Of a stretch of 64,000 nucleotides of DNA, positions 12,299 to 26,147 are shown piece by piece. Made by a program: the position numbers and the translations under genes. Within the stretch, counting starts at the first letter, position 1. Every line of letters begins with the position of its first letter. Under the pieces are notes generated by a model. It ran no database searches, was not told where the DNA came from, and saw only the letters and a program-made list of their open reading frames with translations. The stretch covers positions 25,777,840 through 25,841,839 of the forward strand of contig NC_136003.1 in assembly GCF_048128805.1 (NCBI RefSeq). Direction: 5' to 3'. This DNA is from Centroberyx gerrardi. Taxonomy: Eukaryota > Chordata > Actinopteri > Beryciformes > Berycidae.

Positions 12299-15200
12299 CT
12301 CGCTCTCATTTGTCTTTCAGCCCGCCTGCTTTCATATTTCCACATCTCATCACCACAAACGGAGTGATGGATGGATGCAAGACGGAGATTGTCGGAGAGA
12401 CGGATGTAGGGAGAAGGTGGTGGTGATGGAGGCAGAGGGGAGGGTGTGTGAAGTGAAGGAGAAGTGGAGATGGAGGAATAAAGGGAGGGAGACGATGGTT
12501 GAAGCGGGGATAAGCACAAAAACGTTGTGCCTTGCGGGTACACGGGGTTGCACAGCGATGTCACGCAGAGAAAAGTAATTTGGACACATAATGCCACATG
12601 CATGGGAGAGGGGCAGAGATACAGCACGACGGGAATAATAAGTGTGTTTGTCGTGTGTAATGAAACACCTGGACTGTGAGACCATAATGTATGTGTAATT
12701 TATGTGTCATTTGTGTATAGCGGTGTGTTTATCAGTCAAGAAGTGGACAGGGAGAGAGAAAAGTAGCAATATGTGAAGAGATACAAGGAGACAGGAGGAG
12801 AGAGGGGGTGAGAAGAAAAAAACAGAAGAATGTGAGTGTTAAAAGAGGGTAAGGGGGAGGAACAAGAGGAAACAGCTTGCATATGGAAGATTGAAAACTG
12901 GATTAAATAGAAATAGGCAGGCTATCGATGTGCACTTCCAGGTACAAAAAGAGAATAACAATAAAAGATGTGTTTAAGGTTTTTAACATGTTAACTCAGT
13001 GTGTCGGGCACATGGTACTGTGAGGTACTTTGGATAAAAGCTTACACCAATCCGACAATTATGTTTACAGCTGTATCACATAGAGATGAACTGCTGGAAA
13101 ATCGATCCAACATCACAAAAACCACAGTCATTTACACCTTTATCTGTAATCACCAACATTGATTGATTTACCACAGGATTACATGCATTACACCTGCCAC
13201 CTTCACAACTGTACTGACAAATTTCCAAATCTTCACTATGTCAAACGTTGCTTCAATCTTCAGTTTGCATGTCATGCTACCTTGCCTACTATAGAGTACA
13301 TTTGATATTTTGTGAACACCATTGCAGTTAGGTAGTGAGATTTAATGCTGCAGTATGCAAGATTTTTACATAAAAATACACCCATCTTATCAGCCTAAAT
13401 AACAAAGTGAGGTTGCAACAGAGAAGAGTGTCCCATCCCCACTAATTGAGACACCACAGATTCACCTTATTTGCCCAAATGAAATTCTTGAGTCTGGTAT
13501 GGTCATTGGCGGAAAAACCTCTCTAACACAGGGAGTGATAAACCAAAATTTACACCTATTCGTAACATGAAGCAATGTGAGCAAGCGAGCAAGCAAAAAA
13601 GTGAGTAGCTTGCACTAATGTCAGTCATCCTGGATTATGGATAGATTTTTGTTGGACATTGTGAGAGGAAAAGTCACGTCTCCCTCTAATGGTTATGATA
13701 AAAGCTTACTGAGAATGGTTTGACTTAAGGAACTTGGTATTAATTTGTATTGCAGACTTCTATAACGAGAACAATTCCTAAATGTCATGGTTCAGTACCT
13801 GTCCTGGTTTTAGGTCACGGTTCAGTATGTTTTCAGAACAGGGAGGGAAAACTGTCAGTGCCTGCAGCTGTGTTCACTCATGAGAAAATCACCCTCTATT
13901 TTGCCATTGACAGATGCAAAATAATTTCAAATACATAATAAAATGACTAATTAAATGCATGAACTTTAATAGAATCATCATTTTTGCCTATATAATCTTA
14001 GGAGCTATGACCTACATAAAAGCTTATTGTCATCAAACATTACATTTTCATCTTTTACAGCCCACATGCAGTATATTTACTATCAGTACTACAGGCTTGC
14101 TTGCTGTTACACGGAAATTGAATCACTATCATGTTTTTGGGATATATAATATAACCTACTGTTCCACACCTACAGAGTACATTGAATTAAACTAGACAAA
14201 GGTTCGATTTACATATAAAACAATCCTACTTTATTAATTGCAATTACCGCCAGGCTGCCCAAGATGAAGTTGAGTTTTTGTTGCAGTGAATTTTATTATA
14301 GCTTGTAGTTTATGATGTTGTTTATTCAAACGGGACTGTTCTGGTAGTTCATGCATTTGATTGTCCATGAAATTTTATTGTGTATTTGTCAATGGGAAAA
14401 TGGATGATGGATTTCTCATAAGTTAACACACCCATCAGGCGTGCTAGTTGTCCTCCCCCATAACTAAGCTTCATCTACATGTTAAGCATTTTGTAATTAA
14501 TAGGCTATAACGTTACATCATGTACACATAATCTCTATCTCTATGCAAACCCCAACATACCTCTGTACCTGTATGGGTATGACATTGCAGACATAAACGA
14601 TTGGTTTTCTGTTTTTCTAGCTTTGGGAGACTTAACTTACTCATGACAAAACACATAAATTGTCCAATAATAGGATAAGGACCCGTAAAAAAAAATCCTT
14701 GCATATTGTAGCATGTCTTGATTAGAACAGCCAAGAAGCATTGATAGGCATAATGCAAAGCAGAGTGGAGTGGCCTATTGCTTTCATACAACAGTGGAAA
14801 GACACTAGTAAAAACAAGAACATTTGAACGTTCAATAAATATTTTGTTTTTTATCGATAATGTTTAAATAATACTAATTTAATGCTAATTCTTCCGCAAA
14901 GAAATATAGGTAGACTAGCCTATAGCCTAACGTTAGTTCTTGGACAGTTAACTATGTTAGCTAAACAACGTGGTTGCTAACACCAAGTTTTAATTAACCT
15001 AACTTTTATGCAAGCATTTCTTATGTTTATCGGGTATTTTACAATGGTTATTACTATAATACGGTTTATAATGATAATTCTGTTTATTTCTGCTTCACAG
15101 CCTGCCAAGTGTTGCTAAGTGTGATAATGGTATTTCGCCAGCTTACCATGCGGTGCTGCAGCAGGTTGAGACAAGCTTGGCTGGTTTCATAAGTCCTTCC

Positions 15201-15447
15201 AGCTTCCCACCGTATAAAAGCTGTACATGATTAATTCATTTAGGATATCAGGAAAACAAGCACAGATCCTGTACAGGCCCGAGAGCTGTGTTCAATTCAA
15301 TGCATTGAAGCACTGCCACACATTTATCAGTTAAACGACCTAGCTAATTCCACTAATGTTATTTAATATCACAAGGTGCTAACTTACCTAACGTTACCTG
15401 TAGGGCAGCAGAAGGTGTTATCAAGTTACTGTTTACAAATAGGCCAA

Positions 15448-15493
15448 CCGTTACTGACCGTTACTAACCATTACTGACCGTTACTAACCGTTA
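15448..15493. repeat. Tandem decamer repeat (CCGTTACTRA)
   Basis: Four full 10-base units CCGTTACTGA/CCGTTACTAA/CCATTACTGA/CCGTTACTAA and a partial fifth (CCGTTA), in exact 10-base register. The unit carries CCGTTA, the complement of TAACGG, which fits the Myb core YAACNG. Confidence 0.85.
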
Positions 15494-15808
15494 GAACAAA
15501 TTGTGGAATGTTAAGTTTCACTTCCGTTTTCACACTGGGAGACTGTTGGATTGAGTATGATACAAACATGACGTGATGTGCACATCAGGCGCATTAGAGA
15601 TAGATTTGGATCAATTAATGCATCTTGCAGGCAACAACGCACGACTACAGACCGTCTCACAAAGCGCTGATGACTGACTGGCTGACTGACCTGAATATGT
15701 CTTCAGCTGCACCATGGAGAAAAAACAGACGGTTCTGGTCCTCCGCTCTGATTGGCTGAGTCCTGAAGCCGCGGTTCATCATTAGCCTTTAGCTCACTTA
15801 ATGGTTGT

Positions 15809-15873
15809 ATTACTCAGTAGTTGACCACCACAATCCACTAATAACAGCTCATAGGCTGTATTACACTACACCA
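15809..15873 (+). repeat. Duplicated segment, copy 1
   Basis: About 65 bases from ATTACTCAGTAGTTGACCA to GTATTACACTACACCA, closely matched by 17203-17268 in the same orientation. Similarity continues weakly beyond the end (CTGTCAT ... GACTTG). Both are probably diverged copies of one interspersed repeat. Confidence 0.8.
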
Positions 15874-16257
15874 AAAAAGAAAAATCTAAAGCTTACCTGA
15901 AACTTGTCTGTCATCACTGACTTGAAAAGAAACTAAAATAGCAAACAGCAAAAATCATCATCTGTTTTTGACCTGTAGAAAAGAATGGTCAATGTTTATA
16001 GGCTATATGTTGTCATTATTAAGGTGTTTTCTTCATAAAACACTAATATTGATACAGTATAGGCTATGCCCATTCTGAGGCAACTGTAATAATGTAAACT
16101 GTAATAAATTAAAACACACACACACAATTCTGAAAAATGCACAATAACTGAAAATAACAATTTACAACGATACGGCACCCCTGATTGAAACTGAACTATG
16201 ATTGAAGTTGAAAGATGAAATGGAGCGTGTTCTCGCTCCCTCTCTCACATACACACT

Positions 16258-16290
<33 letters not shown>

Positions 16291-16789
16291 TGTCAGTCAA
16301 TCACACAATCTTTCTCCCAAATGAAATTAGCTGTGGTCCCAGAAAGCTGCAGGGTTTGCTGGTTCTTTAACAACTTAATTAAGCAAATCTCCCCTTTTTC
16401 CACAGAGGTAATGAGCATAGTTTTACAGGGATTAGCAGTCTCCGGGGTTGAAGATAAATCTTTATTATATTTCTGTGCTTAGCTAACTTTATCCGTCTCG
16501 CGGAGATTTAAGTCAATACATCCAACCAACTTTCCATCCATGGGATTCTTAAAGAGGATGCCTTGTTGGCAGTGCCATATTCTTCTCTTTTTAATTTGTA
16601 GGGAACTAACACTACAAGTCTGCATAGTAGGTTTACAGCTGGTGTCAAGTAAAGACATAAGGTTGCCATGTTGACATGGATTAAACACTGTAGGAGACAA
16701 TCAGTCAATATAACCCTTACTAAAACAGCTAGAGTAATCCTAGAATACATTTTAGAAGGATGCTGTACAAATGTCAAAGCAGAACTTAA

Positions 16790-17030
16790 AAAATATCATG
16801 CAGCTACTCTAGGGAGCTGTAGACTGTAATTCCATAAGATATAAAAAACACCATAAAGTGTAAGATCAATAGAAACTCACTGTGTTGAGTTCCACAGACG
16901 CACTATACCTCCCTATAGCAATATTATAGGAGATTAAAAGAAATACCATAAAGTATAAGGTCACTATAAAACTCACCACTGAGCACCACAGACATTATAG
17001 GAATATTAAGGTGATTTTTCATTAAGGAAG
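16790..17030 (+). repeat. Dispersed AT-rich repeat family, two tandem units
   Basis: Two neighbouring units share ACCATAAAGTRTAAG, AAACTCAC, CACAGAC and a TATAGGAATATTA-like core, and end in GTGATTTTTCATTA. The same series of words occurs at 45118-45265 and, on the other strand, at 54890-55040. Confidence 0.7.
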
Positions 17031-17202
17031 CTACTGTGCAATACTTAACTGAAAACCCATTCAGTCTAAGAATGCATTTTTTATCACAGTGTATTTTATG
17101 GTATTATATAGTATGTCACATATAACTTCTAGTATTTGTACTCTTGCTCTTATGAATTTACATGGTGATTTCACTCCTGGACCCATTTTTCAACACCATG
17201 TC

Positions 17203-17268
17203 ATTACGCAGTAGTTGACCACCAGTCCACTAATAAGACCAACTCGCAGGCTGTATTACACTACACCA
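17203..17268 (+). repeat. Duplicated segment, copy 2
   Basis: The partner of 15809-15873 with a few substitutions and short indels, about 1.4 kb away in direct orientation. Confidence 0.8.
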
Positions 17269-19192
17269 TCTGTCATTGCAGTAAATGACTTGGCTAGTAA
17301 CAGGTTCAGTGTTCATTAGTGCAACAGTTGCTGTGAAATGGACCGTGTCTCCCGTTGCCGCTTCCATTGTACCGAATGCCCCCCTCACCCAAGAGCGTGT
17401 GTGAACCTTTTACCATGAAGTGAGTTCATCCACTGTAAGCCATCAAATGTTCCCCAGACACTGAACACTGGATATTTCTCAGGCCTCTCTATCCAAATCT
17501 CAGAGAGTTAACTTTACTTTACATCAGAGATGAGAAAGTTCTCTTTACCCCAGGGCCTCTAAACCCAAGTAAACCACAGACAGAATAAAAGCCTGACATT
17601 TTATCTTTTTTTAATTTTTTTTTTTTGGTCAGAAGGCACTTCTGATATGCTAGAGGAGACTGAAAGAGTAATTACACGTTCCGACTATCTTAATGGATTA
17701 TGAAAAATAATAAGCTCTTACCAGGAGATAATTAGGATGTGTAAGTACCAGAGTAGGCAAGACTGGGCGCAGTTGATTATTACCTCTGGAAAGAGGCGAT
17801 TGAAGTTGAAGGGCAAATTATTCCAGTGTATGAGCAACAACTGCAGACTTGTTGGAACTGAGCCCCCTTTTGTGAAGGCCTTAATTGGTAGATGTGCAGA
17901 CAAGGGAGGGAGCAGTCCCAATGCGCTCAGACACACACAAACACACACACACACAAATAGACACTTTCAAAGACCCTTGCTCTGGTCCTGAAATTAGATT
18001 CCCTTCCAATTAACGTTTTAATATCAGGAGTGTCTAACTTGGCGCTAGATATCCGCATGCTCTCATAAGCTCATGAACTGGACTAATGATGTCCACTAGG
18101 ACCTGCACTGGCATGCAGGGTGTGAACTGCTACCCCCTGCTGGTGTTCACACAAACATATATATCAGCCATACAGCTAAGAGCAGCACAGGGGCATTAGG
18201 GGCCACTGCAAATTCTACCTAATGGATCTCTACTCATTCTCGCCTGAACATAAACCAGGCAACTTAAGTGGGTGAATCATACACAAGAGCACCAAGAGGC
18301 TGAGGACTAATATGAATCTATTTAAGTGTCTCTACAGTATATCTGTGAGGCAGGGGGTAGTGGAGGAGTTTGGATCCGATGGGAAAAGCCTGTTAGTCAC
18401 CAGCTTTCCGCAGACGGCGCTGGGTAAACACCATCGGCCAGGAAGACCACATGGACTCAAACACAGACTTCCTCCCTGCAATCCTTCCCCAAAAATCTCT
18501 GACACGCACTTAATGCACGGTAAACAAGCTTGGTCACAGTTTATCCACTGGACTTTGAGACTAGGAGAAACAGACGCGACTGAAAACGGAGGGCGAGGAC
18601 AAAAACAAACAGAAAGATGCAGTCTCTAAGCTGCAGAGAAAGAAGCTTCACCTCGCTTTCATTCGGTTTAATCACTAAATCAATTTCCCGTAGATTAGTT
18701 TTCCATTTCAAAGTCATCGCAGCAAGTGCAAGCATGGATAAAAATTGGAGAAAAGCGAGGGGATAGTACCCTTAACATATACAATCTCAGACTAATTGCA
18801 GCCTTCACCAGAATATAAGTCAAGTTTAGTTCAACAGCGCTGATTTTTGGAGTGGTTTAATTAATTAATGAGCATGTGTTTGCTAAGAGTGATTAGTTCT
18901 TACAACACATCAATCATCACTGATGCATAGCAGTGCCAAACTACCAACAAATTCAGTCGAGACTATTCTCTGTAGTCTGATATATTTTTTAACTGGACAC
19001 TAAACATAGTTGACTTATTACAAAGAAAATCTTTATATAATACACAATATAGTACAAGATGTTTTGCGGCCGTGAGGCTATGATGTTGAAGAGGTGACGT
19101 CAAAAACAAAGGAAAGTCAGCCATGTGAAATGGCCAAACTCCAAAACAGTGGAGACAGTCTGTCAAGATGCTTTGGCGATGTAAAGTTCACG

Positions 19193-19547
19193 TCAAAGGC
19201 TGTAGGTGTCCTCAGGTAACTCTCCCAGGAGTTCATCCAGGTCGTCATCTGCACAACAAAGAGAGGTCAGGCCGTGGGACAGTGTCCGAAATCAACCTTT
19301 TGGTTCACCTGCCAAGGGCTGGTAAACTAAAAAGAAAATTCCTATCAGAAATAATTTTTATTCAACATACATTTTTGTAGAAATATGTCACCCTAACTGT
19401 GGTGTAGCTACTTTGTGTGCAGTTCAGGTACTGTGCTGTGTGTTTATTATAAAACCTGTTCACTCAGTTATACAATGGATCAACTTTGTAATTAATCATG
19501 TAGTGCAACAGAATTCAAATAAGAGAGCATTTTGAAGCGTACACCAC

Positions 19548-19587
<40 letters not shown>

Positions 19588-21637
19588 TTAAGTTAGAATC
19601 TTTCACATTTATCTAGTTATCCATCCAGACAGCAGAGAAACAGGGGGAAGAAAAAGTTTAGAGAAGTTTAGACACAGGAAACTGCTTTGATACAGAGCCA
19701 TTGTTTTGCTTCGATTTGATTGGCTCATGGACAGAGTGAGTGTATGGTGGTCAGCAGGGACAAAGTTCAAGAACAGCCAAAGATCAAAAGTTATCGTCTC
19801 ATAAATTTCCCTCTCCCTTATCGATTCATCCACCAAAAACAAATTTTACTGGCATTTGGCAGTAATTTCAGACGCCACCTTAGGATGAACAATGGACATA
19901 AACACTCCTCTTTCTCTCTAGCTATTTGACCAACCCACCTGCGTCCCAGCCTGGGTCCTGTGGTGCCGGGTTCCCACTGGAGCTGGCTGTGGAGTCCGCT
20001 GGGACTTGCGGGGCTTGACCTGCCTCCCTACACTTTCCCCCCTCTTGCTGCTCTTCCTCCTCATCCTCCTCGTCAAACACCAGCTGCATCCGAGACACGG
20101 GGCCCCCGGGGAAGCTGGGAGACCCGGCGGGTGACTCCAACACCGGCTCCTTAATAGGAAAAAAACATCCAGCAGTTTTTAGGGGACAGCTGACAGCTTG
20201 ATAGAACATTTCAGGGAGACAGATTTCATTTTTGGTGGAATGTAATCGTGCTAGTCTGGTTTTCGGCAGAGCGGAGCGTTACTCACCAGGACCAGCGGGG
20301 GGAGCTGAGAGGAGGACAGGCAGACTCCGTCGGGGGGGTAGATCTTCAGCAGGTTGTTGGGCGTGACATTCAGGTAGTGGTTACGGTGGGAGGGGGAGAA
20401 CACACCCACCTTCCCACAGAGCAAGCAGAGACAAAATATAGCAAAGCTGAAATAAAAACGCACGGCAAACCAGCAAAAGTCTAGGTTATGCTCAAATGTA
20501 TGGCAGCTACTGTCGTGGGTGCAACTTAAGTTAAAATGAATTATCATCTTGGGCCAAATAAAAGGCGTCTGAGTGGCGAGTCTTACTTGTTTGAGCAGCA
20601 GGACGGCTCCAGCCTTGAGCTCCCCCAGTCTGTCCTCCAGGAGGCGCCGATGCACTGTTCCCTGAATCTCCCCTTCGGTCAAAAATAAGTCAAGTCTGTT
20701 TATTTGTCATGTACACAGCATACACAGGGTAAACAGTGCAAAGAAGAAGAAGAAGAAGAGAGCAGTGAGGGCTAGTGGCACAGTCCTGTAATGTCACCCA
20801 ATTAAAAAAAAGCTTGTATGTCCAGGGTGTCTGCAAGTTACAATTAAACTTAAGCCCTTTTCAGACATTTTTAAATGCCAGGTCAAATTAAATGAAAGAC
20901 CAATTCTGCCACTGAAAAAATGTAAAACTGTAGACTGATTCCTCACTGGAGAAAACAACGCACCAAGACATGCAACATTTTTAAGACCTCTGAATCTGAA
21001 TTTATGACTTCAAGTGCTATATTTAACCACATTCAACACTATATTAAGGCCTTGAATACATGGATAACATAATCGAAGATATTTCAACACACCCTGACCT
21101 CTGCGATGTAACCTCTTTCATCCTGTAATTGTGGAAACATACTGATGATCCGCATCCGCATTCATTCTAATCGGTGGTGATTATACACTTACTGTATTCT
21201 TGAACTGCTTCTGAACATAACTGACTGCTGGAGCAAAAGCTACACATCTAAAATAGGGTGGGAGGCATATTATTGACTGGCTGGTCCCTTGTGGTCTCAG
21301 AAGCACATAATATCTGCTCGCTGCCGATGCCGACCTGCAGCAATTGAACCGCTAATAAGCACTTAAGTCCGGCGTTGAGTGCGACATCTACTCTTGAGTG
21401 TTCATAATCAGTATACTTCATGCCGCTCGCTCTCTGGGGGCCATGGCAACCAGCTTAGCTTAGATATGCTTGTGCATCAGAGAAAAGGGAGGGAAGATTA
21501 GAGAGACTACAAAGCTGAAGAGAGAGACAAGAAAGAAAGAAAGACGCAAAGGATGGAGGAGAGAGAGAGAGAGGGCCGCTGGCAGCAGGACAGATGTGTT
21601 CCACTGAACTGGACTGGGTATATAGGCCTATATATAT

Positions 21638-21675
<38 letters not shown>

Positions 21676-24600
21676 GTTTAATCAAGCGTATTACAGTGGC
21701 TGAACTCTGCTCTCGTACCATGTGGAGCTCAATCAGGCGAGTTCTCAGTGAGCAAATGTCAAATGTGAAGCAAACAGAGCACACAGCTCCTCTCTCTCTC
21801 TCTCTCTTTTACTCACCATCACTTTCTCTCCCTCCCTCTGTCTCAGACACATACACATTTTATTATACCACTGAGCACAAGAGGCTATTTTCTCCAACAC
21901 TCTCTAACTGATATGGAGACTGGAGTGTTTTCACTGACTTGAGGATGCTGCAATTCTGCCCTGTGCGCACGGGGAGGGGGAAGTGTTGCAAGTCAAGTGG
22001 ATGCACATTTCTACTATGAGCCTGTGTTGACAGTTATGGGTGAGCGCGGGTGTGTGTGTGCGGGTGTTGTGTCCACTACCTGTTGGGTCTTTAAACACAG
22101 CCTTGGCGTCGTTGTGTGTGTGGAGGATGCTCTTCAGGAGCACGGCCATGTTGGGGACTTTGTTTTTTGCCAGCTGCTTGAGGGCGGCCTAGGTAGACGG
22201 GAGGGGAGAACGAGAAACACACCGGCTTCGTTTACATGCACAGAGAATTCCATTCTTAACCTGGTTATTCAAGTAACTCGGCTTTGGCTCGAAGAATATA
22301 AACATCATAATTTGGTTAGAAGAACCCAGGTAAGCTAATACTCCGATTATGAGAAAGTTAAGATACCTGGGGCCAGTTGCATAAAGATAGACCTGGTCTT
22401 CGACTTAAATGTGACTTTAAGTCAAACTTGCTACAGACATTTATATTTACCTGTTCCTACTACTTCTTGGTTGTTGTAGATCTCTAATGGGTTGTTTCTG
22501 TCTCTAAAGACTCGCTCTCTTCTTCAGACTCTTCCCAAAAACCACTCTGACCGTTAGGCCGACTCGTTGCCATAACAACAAAGTTCTTAACTCAAGATTA
22601 GCCGGGGGGGAAGGTGGCTAACATTCCTACCTCAAAATAAGTCAGTTGTAATATTTAAGTAACAGACAGTCTTAATTAGACTATTCCAACCTGAGAATCT
22701 AAGACCAGTCTAAGGATTAGACTAGTCTTAAACTAGCTTTATGCAACTACTCCCTACTCCCTACACTATGGCTTGGATACATTTTACTCCTTTCACTTTT
22801 GGCTTTCACCATCTGCGTGGGGTTATGGGCACATTTGGATGTCAAGAAAAACAGCGGCGAGCCTGTGTTAGAAGTACCATGCTATAGTCCAGTCAAAGAG
22901 GGCGGCCTTGGTCTGTGAATTGGTTTATTCATGGCAACAGCAATCCTCAGTCGCAGGGCAGCCAAGGTTCATGTAAAGAGCTTAACCTGAATACGCTTAA
23001 CCACAGCATGGCCAGGAGCCAGGTTACTCCATGCATTTAAACACAGCCAGTGACCAACAACAGCACAGAAACCAACATACTGAAGTGCTCTCTCAACAAG
23101 TTCAAACAACTGCCACTCAACATTTATCAATTAAACGCTGATAAATTATTCCTAGGAAGCCGCCTCCAGAGGAACGCAGAGGCAGCAGAGAAACAACAGA
23201 ATCTCCATTAGAGTGATTGATGACTGATCATACAGTTGATAATTACAACAAACACCTCCAGCGCGGCTCTGTCGTTTGTCCTGATTATGCCAATAGACCA
23301 CCGGCGTCGTCACGCACTCTGTTATGATGGCGGATAAAAAAAAAATAAATCACTCGGCCCAAATAATGATGCATACATTACAGGGCTGGATGTGTTTTCC
23401 TCCTTGAATGGGTAACTACTTTGAAGTTTATGTATCTAATTGGACAACAAAAGGGATGTGTGTTGTAGCTGAGAAGGTTACTGATTTAAAACGTTACCTT
23501 GCGAAGCACCATGACCACACTGTAGGAATGCAGGAAGCAAGAGGGGTTCCTTTCATCCAATCCCATTTCTGCCTTCATTGCCGCCCAGGCACCGCCGCTG
23601 AACTCTTCTTCCTCAGTCTGGGAGCTGGGACCCTGTAAATAAAGTTTACAGGCAAGACTACAGTTACAGTGTTGATGTGACTTGAGTTCTGATTCTCAAG
23701 ACTGGATTTTATGAGATCTCACCGCTGTATGTCCACACTTGGCTTGAAAATGCCTGCCATGCATCTCCTGTGGCTGCATTTATTTAAATTCATGTCTTTT
23801 TCCTGCTCTCCCCCGCAATCTCTTTAGATCGCTTGTATGGTCACTGTGGCCAAATTGCATCCGGACTATGTAAAATTCAGACCACATCGCAGGCTCGACC
23901 ATTTCCGTGTCTGGTTTTGAAAGTCCGATAGCAATGTGAGCAAAATCTTAATGCGTCCTTGAGTGTTTGGAAGATCAAAGTCACATTGAAGCGACAAGTG
24001 TAATTGCAGCCAGAGAAACTCTTTCTGGCCTGCTGGGTGGGCTGTTGAAATGGGGTCAGCCATCTCTCTACCACCATGGTGGTTTTGAGACTTGGTTTTG
24101 TTTATGGTGTCGGTCTGCAGTGTAGATCTGACCGAGCAGCTACTGGGCCTAACACAACAGAACATCAGTGACAGGAGGCGCCCACCTACATTATCGCTTA
24201 GGGGATAATTACATCTCAGCATTAGTTACTGCCTTATTATATAAGTAAGACACCTAAAATTCAATATCAGCGGAATAAGATTTAATGTGTTCTGTGGTCT
24301 TACATTACCTGGCTTGGCAGTCGAGCCACGGCGCCGTGGGCCGGAGTCTGGGGAACCGACACCACTATGTCATCCAGGCTCTGGCCCTGCGGCTGAGAGA
24401 CAACAATTCAATTATTATCTGGCACCATGGTGCAAAAACAAACACATAACCAACAGATTTCTTTGACAATCATTCAATTAGAGCCTAGATAACAGATTCA
24501 CAGAGGAGCGCTATAAATTCTGACCAAAGACAGATTATACAGTTTAAAGGTCCCATATTATTCAGTTTTCAAATATACTACAGCTCAGGATAACAACAGT

Positions 24601-26107
24601 GTTCTTCATGATGTTTTGCAAATAAATATAGGCTTTCCAGTTCAACTGCTGCAAACTGGGCTGACTGAACAGATTTCAGTAATGTTTTTTTGAGGGAAGC
24701 CAATCAGGACCAAGTGCATTTTTGATGTATTAGCGGGAGTTTGTGTGAAACTGCCTGTAAAAAAGGTAGAATTTTTGAAAATGCTATAACTTTAAATTTA
24801 ACCACTCAAACAAAATCTAAATTTAACAATGTCTTCATTAAACATATTTGATCATATATGTATATAAATAGAGGAAAATTTGAATTCCTTTAAAATATAT
24901 ATAATTGGACAACTCCGAGCGTAACTTTCATTAATAGTAAATATTATGAAAATGGATGACATTAGCAACATCAGTGTAGTGCAACCGAGGTCCAATTCTC
25001 ATACAGGCCATTTCAGAAGCGGGGCAGAGGGACAAACTGTGTGTGGACCATGTGGACTAACCTGCTGCGGCAGCAGTCCGGCGGGGCCAGGGAAGCGGCG
25101 GGTCGCGGGCCGGTGAGGGTCGGAGCGAGGCCTCTTCCTGGGAAGCTTATTGGAGGCGGACACCAACTGGACCAGGCGATTGGTGAGGACCGGCGTGTGG
25201 AGGGGGCGAGGGCTGAGGCCGGGGGAGGTGACAGAGGAGGGCGCCGGGGAGACGGCCTCAAACAGGCCACGGCCCTGAGGGGACGGTCCCGGGGACGGTC
25301 CCGGGGTCGCCCACGGCCTCTGTGGCTGCTGGGGCCCTCTGACCGGCCTGGGGAGGGGGCTGTGGAAGGGGCTGGGGGCGGGGGAGGTGGCGGTGAGGCC
25401 AGGGAAAACACCGGGGCTCTGCGGAGCGGCTGAAAGGAAAGGAGCGCGGCGGTCTGGAGACGGCAAGGGTGCAGCGGAGGAGGTGTGAGGAGGGAGGTTA
25501 CGGTTAGACGAGCCGGACGTCTGGTGTTTAGTGCTGAGCTCTCTCAGACTCCTGCCAGCTAGAGTCTGGGTCCCTCCACAGGTTGGGGGCCGCAGCGTTT
25601 TGGCTGAAGATACAGTCTCTACTGTGGGCACAACTGAGGATGGAGCAGGGGGCTGAACTGGCTGCGGGAAGTGTGTTCCCATGCCCATCTGTGGATCACA
25701 CTCATCCAAGTCTGCCAGGTCAACATCCCAGTCATCAAACTCATCCTGTGGCACATAGGCCTTCTGCGGCTCTGCAGCGTTAGTGCGAGTCTGTTGGGAT
25801 GCCAAAGTGGGATGAGCATTACTTAGTGTTTGGGGATGCAGGGAGTGCAGCTGAGTGGAGGAGGAGAGCTGTCTCAGACCCAGAGCAACAGTTTGTCCAA
25901 CAGCAGTCTGCGTGCTGTTCCCTGGTCCTCTGCCATTACACGGGGCAGTTGATCTCTCTCCAGTTTGCAGTAGGGAATTTTTTTCCTGCTCTCTGTGAGC
26001 AACAGAAGAAGCACGCAGCGCACAGGATGATACAGCAGCTGCCAGACTGGCTGGTCCAGACGCTGACGGGGCAGCCCAGTCTGCAGCAAGCAGGTCCTAC
26101 AAAACGA

Positions 26108-26147
<40 letters not shown>

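Larger units (their letters stand above)
10866..12640 (-). promoter_or_regulatory. asic2: asic2 5' UTR and promoter region
   Basis: DNA just upstream of the asic2 start codon. It is strongly simple-sequence: a run of 23 G (10988-11010), a run of 26 C (11448-11473), GA runs near 11831-11925 and 12101-12163, and CTC/CCA repeats at 12246-12298. A CG-rich patch lies around 11990-12200. No TATA box or transcription start can be fixed from sequence alone. The many Ser/Leu or Arg/Glu frames here are products of the repeats. Confidence 0.5.
12641..19192. other. Intergenic region between asic2 and hrob
   Basis: No coding gene can be supported. Open frames are all under about 110 codons and none resembles a family I recognise. 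The region holds a decamer tandem repeat (15448-15493), a duplicated 65-bp segment (15809-15873 and 17203-17268), a two-unit copy of a dispersed AT-rich family (16790-17030) and CA repeats at 16263-16290 and 17936-17956. A CG-richer patch with a CCAAT-type ATTGGCTGA lies near 15640-15775. The segment starting near 13340 resembles fish MITE ends. The 3' UTR of hrob probably occupies the last few hundred bases. Confidence 0.6.

Noticed and set aside
11928-12627. 228-codon and other frames rich in Ser/Leu or Arg/Glu
   Set aside because: They are produced by GA, CTC and CCA repeats in the asic2 upstream region and have no domain or family likeness.
14195-14225. GGTTCGATTTACA, resembling a tRNA B-box
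   Set aside because: No matching A-box, acceptor stem or terminator at the right spacing.
25013-25433. 130-codon frames on both strands over the Pro-rich hrob exon
   Set aside because: They are shadows of the GC-rich, Pro/Ser-coding hrob exon 3 in other frames.
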